From Candidatus Omnitrophota bacterium (lineage in GTDB: Bacteria > Ratteibacteria > UBA8468 > MWAK01): a stretch of 6,182 nt of DNA. The stretch is from positions 1-6,182 of the forward strand of contig JAHJUB010000122.1 in assembly GCA_018829455.1 (NCBI GenBank), read 5' to 3'. Position numbers and translations under genes: made by a program. The notes beneath the pieces are model-generated. The model was not told the DNA's origin. It searched no databases and was given only the letters and a program-made list of their open reading frames with translations. Positions 5,787 to 6,182 of the stretch are shown here, piece after piece; the first letter of the stretch is position 1; each line of letters opens with the position of its first letter.

Positions 5787-5843
5787 GTAGGGGCGGGGTT
5801 ACATCCCCGCCCACGTCGGGAGGGGACACAGCCCCTCCCCTAC
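5787..5843. repeat. REPIN-like double hairpin, second copy
   Basis: GTAG at 5787-5790. Hairpin A is GGGCGGGG (5791-5798), loop TTACAT, CCCCGCCC (5805-5812), with perfect arms. A 5-base spacer follows, then hairpin B: GGGAGGGG (5818-5825), loop ACACAG, CCCCTCCC (5832-5839), and closing CTAC at 5840-5843. It has the same order, loops and ends as 1807-1878. Two differences are visible: hairpin A lacks the mismatch of the first copy, and the spacer is 5 rather than 20 bases. Confidence 0.8.
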
Positions 5844-5898
5844 ATAAGATAAAAACGCCAACCAGGGATTAACGGAAATTTGCAAGTAAACACCGTTC

Positions 5899-5983
5899 TG
5901 TCATTGCGAGCGACCGAAGGGAGCGTGGCAATCTCATCTTTTAATCCCGAGATTGCTTCGTCGCGACGCTTCTCGCAATGACA
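5899..5983. repeat. 85-bp inverted repeat, TGTCATTGCGAG type
   Basis: Perfect 12-bp terminal inverted repeats, TGTCATTGCGAG (5899-5910) and CTCGCAATGACA (5972-5983), enclose a second inverted pair, GCAATCTC (5928-5935) and GAGATTGC (5949-5956). No coding frame is credible. Repeats of this TGTCATTGCGAG/GCAATCTC type are, from memory, widespread in many bacterial lineages and often miscalled as short hypothetical proteins. The architecture is MITE-like. No target-site duplication is evident at its edges. Confidence 0.75.
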
Positions 5984-6039
5984 CCGAGAAACGGGGTTGA
6001 CTGAATATTTGCGAACTTTGTTACGGCCATAGCCTTGAA

Positions 6040-6046
6040 GAGGGGG
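6040..6046 (+). promoter_or_regulatory. Ribosome binding site of the 3'-truncated gene
   Basis: GAGGGGG lies four bases before GTG at 6051, the same spacing as the site before the amaP-like gene. It decides in favour of the GTG start. Confidence 0.6.
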
Positions 6047-6050
6047 TACG

Positions 6051-6182
6051 GTGAAAAAAGCGCTGATTTGGTGCGGTGCGGTGGTCTTTGTTATTGGCAT
6101 TGCCTTTACAATTTTTTATAACACTCCGGATAGAAGGGCTAAAAGGCAAGCACAGCAAATCATGAAGGTTGCAGGATATTTA
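6051..6182 (+). CDS. N-terminal part of an unidentified membrane-anchored protein (cut by window end)
   Basis: The frame is open from GTG at 6051 to the window edge, giving 44 residues that begin MKKALIWCGAVVFVIGIAF. Residues about 4-23 form one hydrophobic segment after a KK pair, fitting a signal anchor or uncleaved signal peptide. It is followed by a basic, polar stretch (DRRAKRQAQQ). C8 sits inside the hydrophobic run without a lipobox, so a lipoprotein is unlikely. A strong ribosome binding site precedes it. The gene is too truncated to assign to a family. It probably starts a new transcription unit, because a hairpin cluster with a candidate terminator separates it from folE. Confidence 0.6.
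   Translation, partial: MKKALIWCGAVVFVIGIAFTIFYNTPDRRAKRQAQQIMKVAGYL

Larger units (their letters stand above)
5633..5843. repeat. Cluster of six distinct GTAG-led palindromes (REP-like array)
   Basis: Most of the repeat content of the 447-base gene-free stretch after folE lies here. GTAG occurs at 5633, 5662, 5728, 5755 and 5787. Each is followed at once or within one or two bases by an inverted repeat, and the cluster closes with CTAC at 5840-5843. The stems differ: GGGAGGGG, GACAGGCG, GTGCGAT, GCCAAG, GGGCGGGG and GGGAGGGG again in the opposite orientation. A GTAG tetranucleotide 5' of a hairpin is the established recognition signature of REP elements processed by RAYT (TnpA-REP) transposases. 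No transposase gene is present. No open frame here looks coding. Outside the cluster, 5604-5632 and 5844-5898 show nothing recognisable. Confidence 0.7.

Noticed and set aside
5633..5843. CRISPR array interpretation of the hairpin cluster
   Set aside because: The units differ in sequence and length, spacing is irregular and there are no constant direct repeats or cas genes.
5997..6002. TTGACT as a -35 box for the gene at 6051
   Set aside because: No acceptable -10 hexamer lies 15-19 bases downstream.
5840..6100. 86-codon open frame on the - strand
   Set aside because: It runs through the 85-bp inverted repeat and the start of the next gene. Its middle is the typical translation of a TGTCATTGCGAG repeat, so it is not a gene.

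Overview
The window is a compact, single-direction stretch of bacterial housekeeping genes (all on the + strand) bounded and interrupted by short palindromic repeats. Every intact gene has recognisable family motifs. I see no defence system, CRISPR array, integrase, transposase, rRNA or tRNA. The organism cannot be named from the sequence. A two-membrane-segment AmaP-like protein, a ThiD2-ThiE fusion, a short-form ThiC, dense GTAG-led palindromes and a TGTCATTGCGAG-type repeat together suggest an uncultured, probably anaerobic bacterium of a candidate-phylum or planctomycete-like lineage. That placement is a low-confidence inference.

Layout. Positions 1-93 hold a possible promoter, and 94-219 a 126-bp repeat with imperfect terminal inverted repeats. 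Next come an AmaP-like membrane protein gene (232-807), a thiD2-thiE fusion (804-1841, ATGA overlap), a two-hairpin REP/REPIN element (1807-1878) that supplies the thiE stop codon, thiC (1898-3133), ftsH (3143-5065) and folE (5034-5603, starting inside ftsH). The short spacings and overlaps suggest one transcription unit from about 85 to at least 5603. A 447-bp gene-free stretch (5604-6050) follows. It contains six different hairpins, five led by GTAG and the last closed by CTAC, and one of them is a plausible intrinsic terminator. It also contains an 85-bp TGTCATTGCGAG...CTCGCAATGACA repeat. The window ends in the first 44 codons of a new membrane-anchored protein (6051 onward) that has its own strong ribosome binding site.

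Function. ThiC makes HMP-phosphate from the purine intermediate AIR. The ThiD2 domain is expected to phosphorylate HMP-phosphate to HMP-pyrophosphate, and the ThiE domain to join that to thiazole phosphate, giving thiamine phosphate. Two adjacent genes thus cover the whole pyrimidine branch and the condensation step. The thiazole genes and thiL are not here, and no TPP riboswitch is visible. FtsH is the membrane AAA+ zinc protease. FolE (GTP cyclohydrolase I) opens the folate/pterin pathway. The shared operon looks like housekeeping co-transcription rather than one pathway.

The most interesting part is the repeat landscape. The GTAG-led palindromes match the known signature of REP elements mobilised by RAYT (TnpA-REP) transposases. 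Here several unrelated stem sequences share that signature within about 210 bp, and one REPIN has become part of the thiE reading frame.
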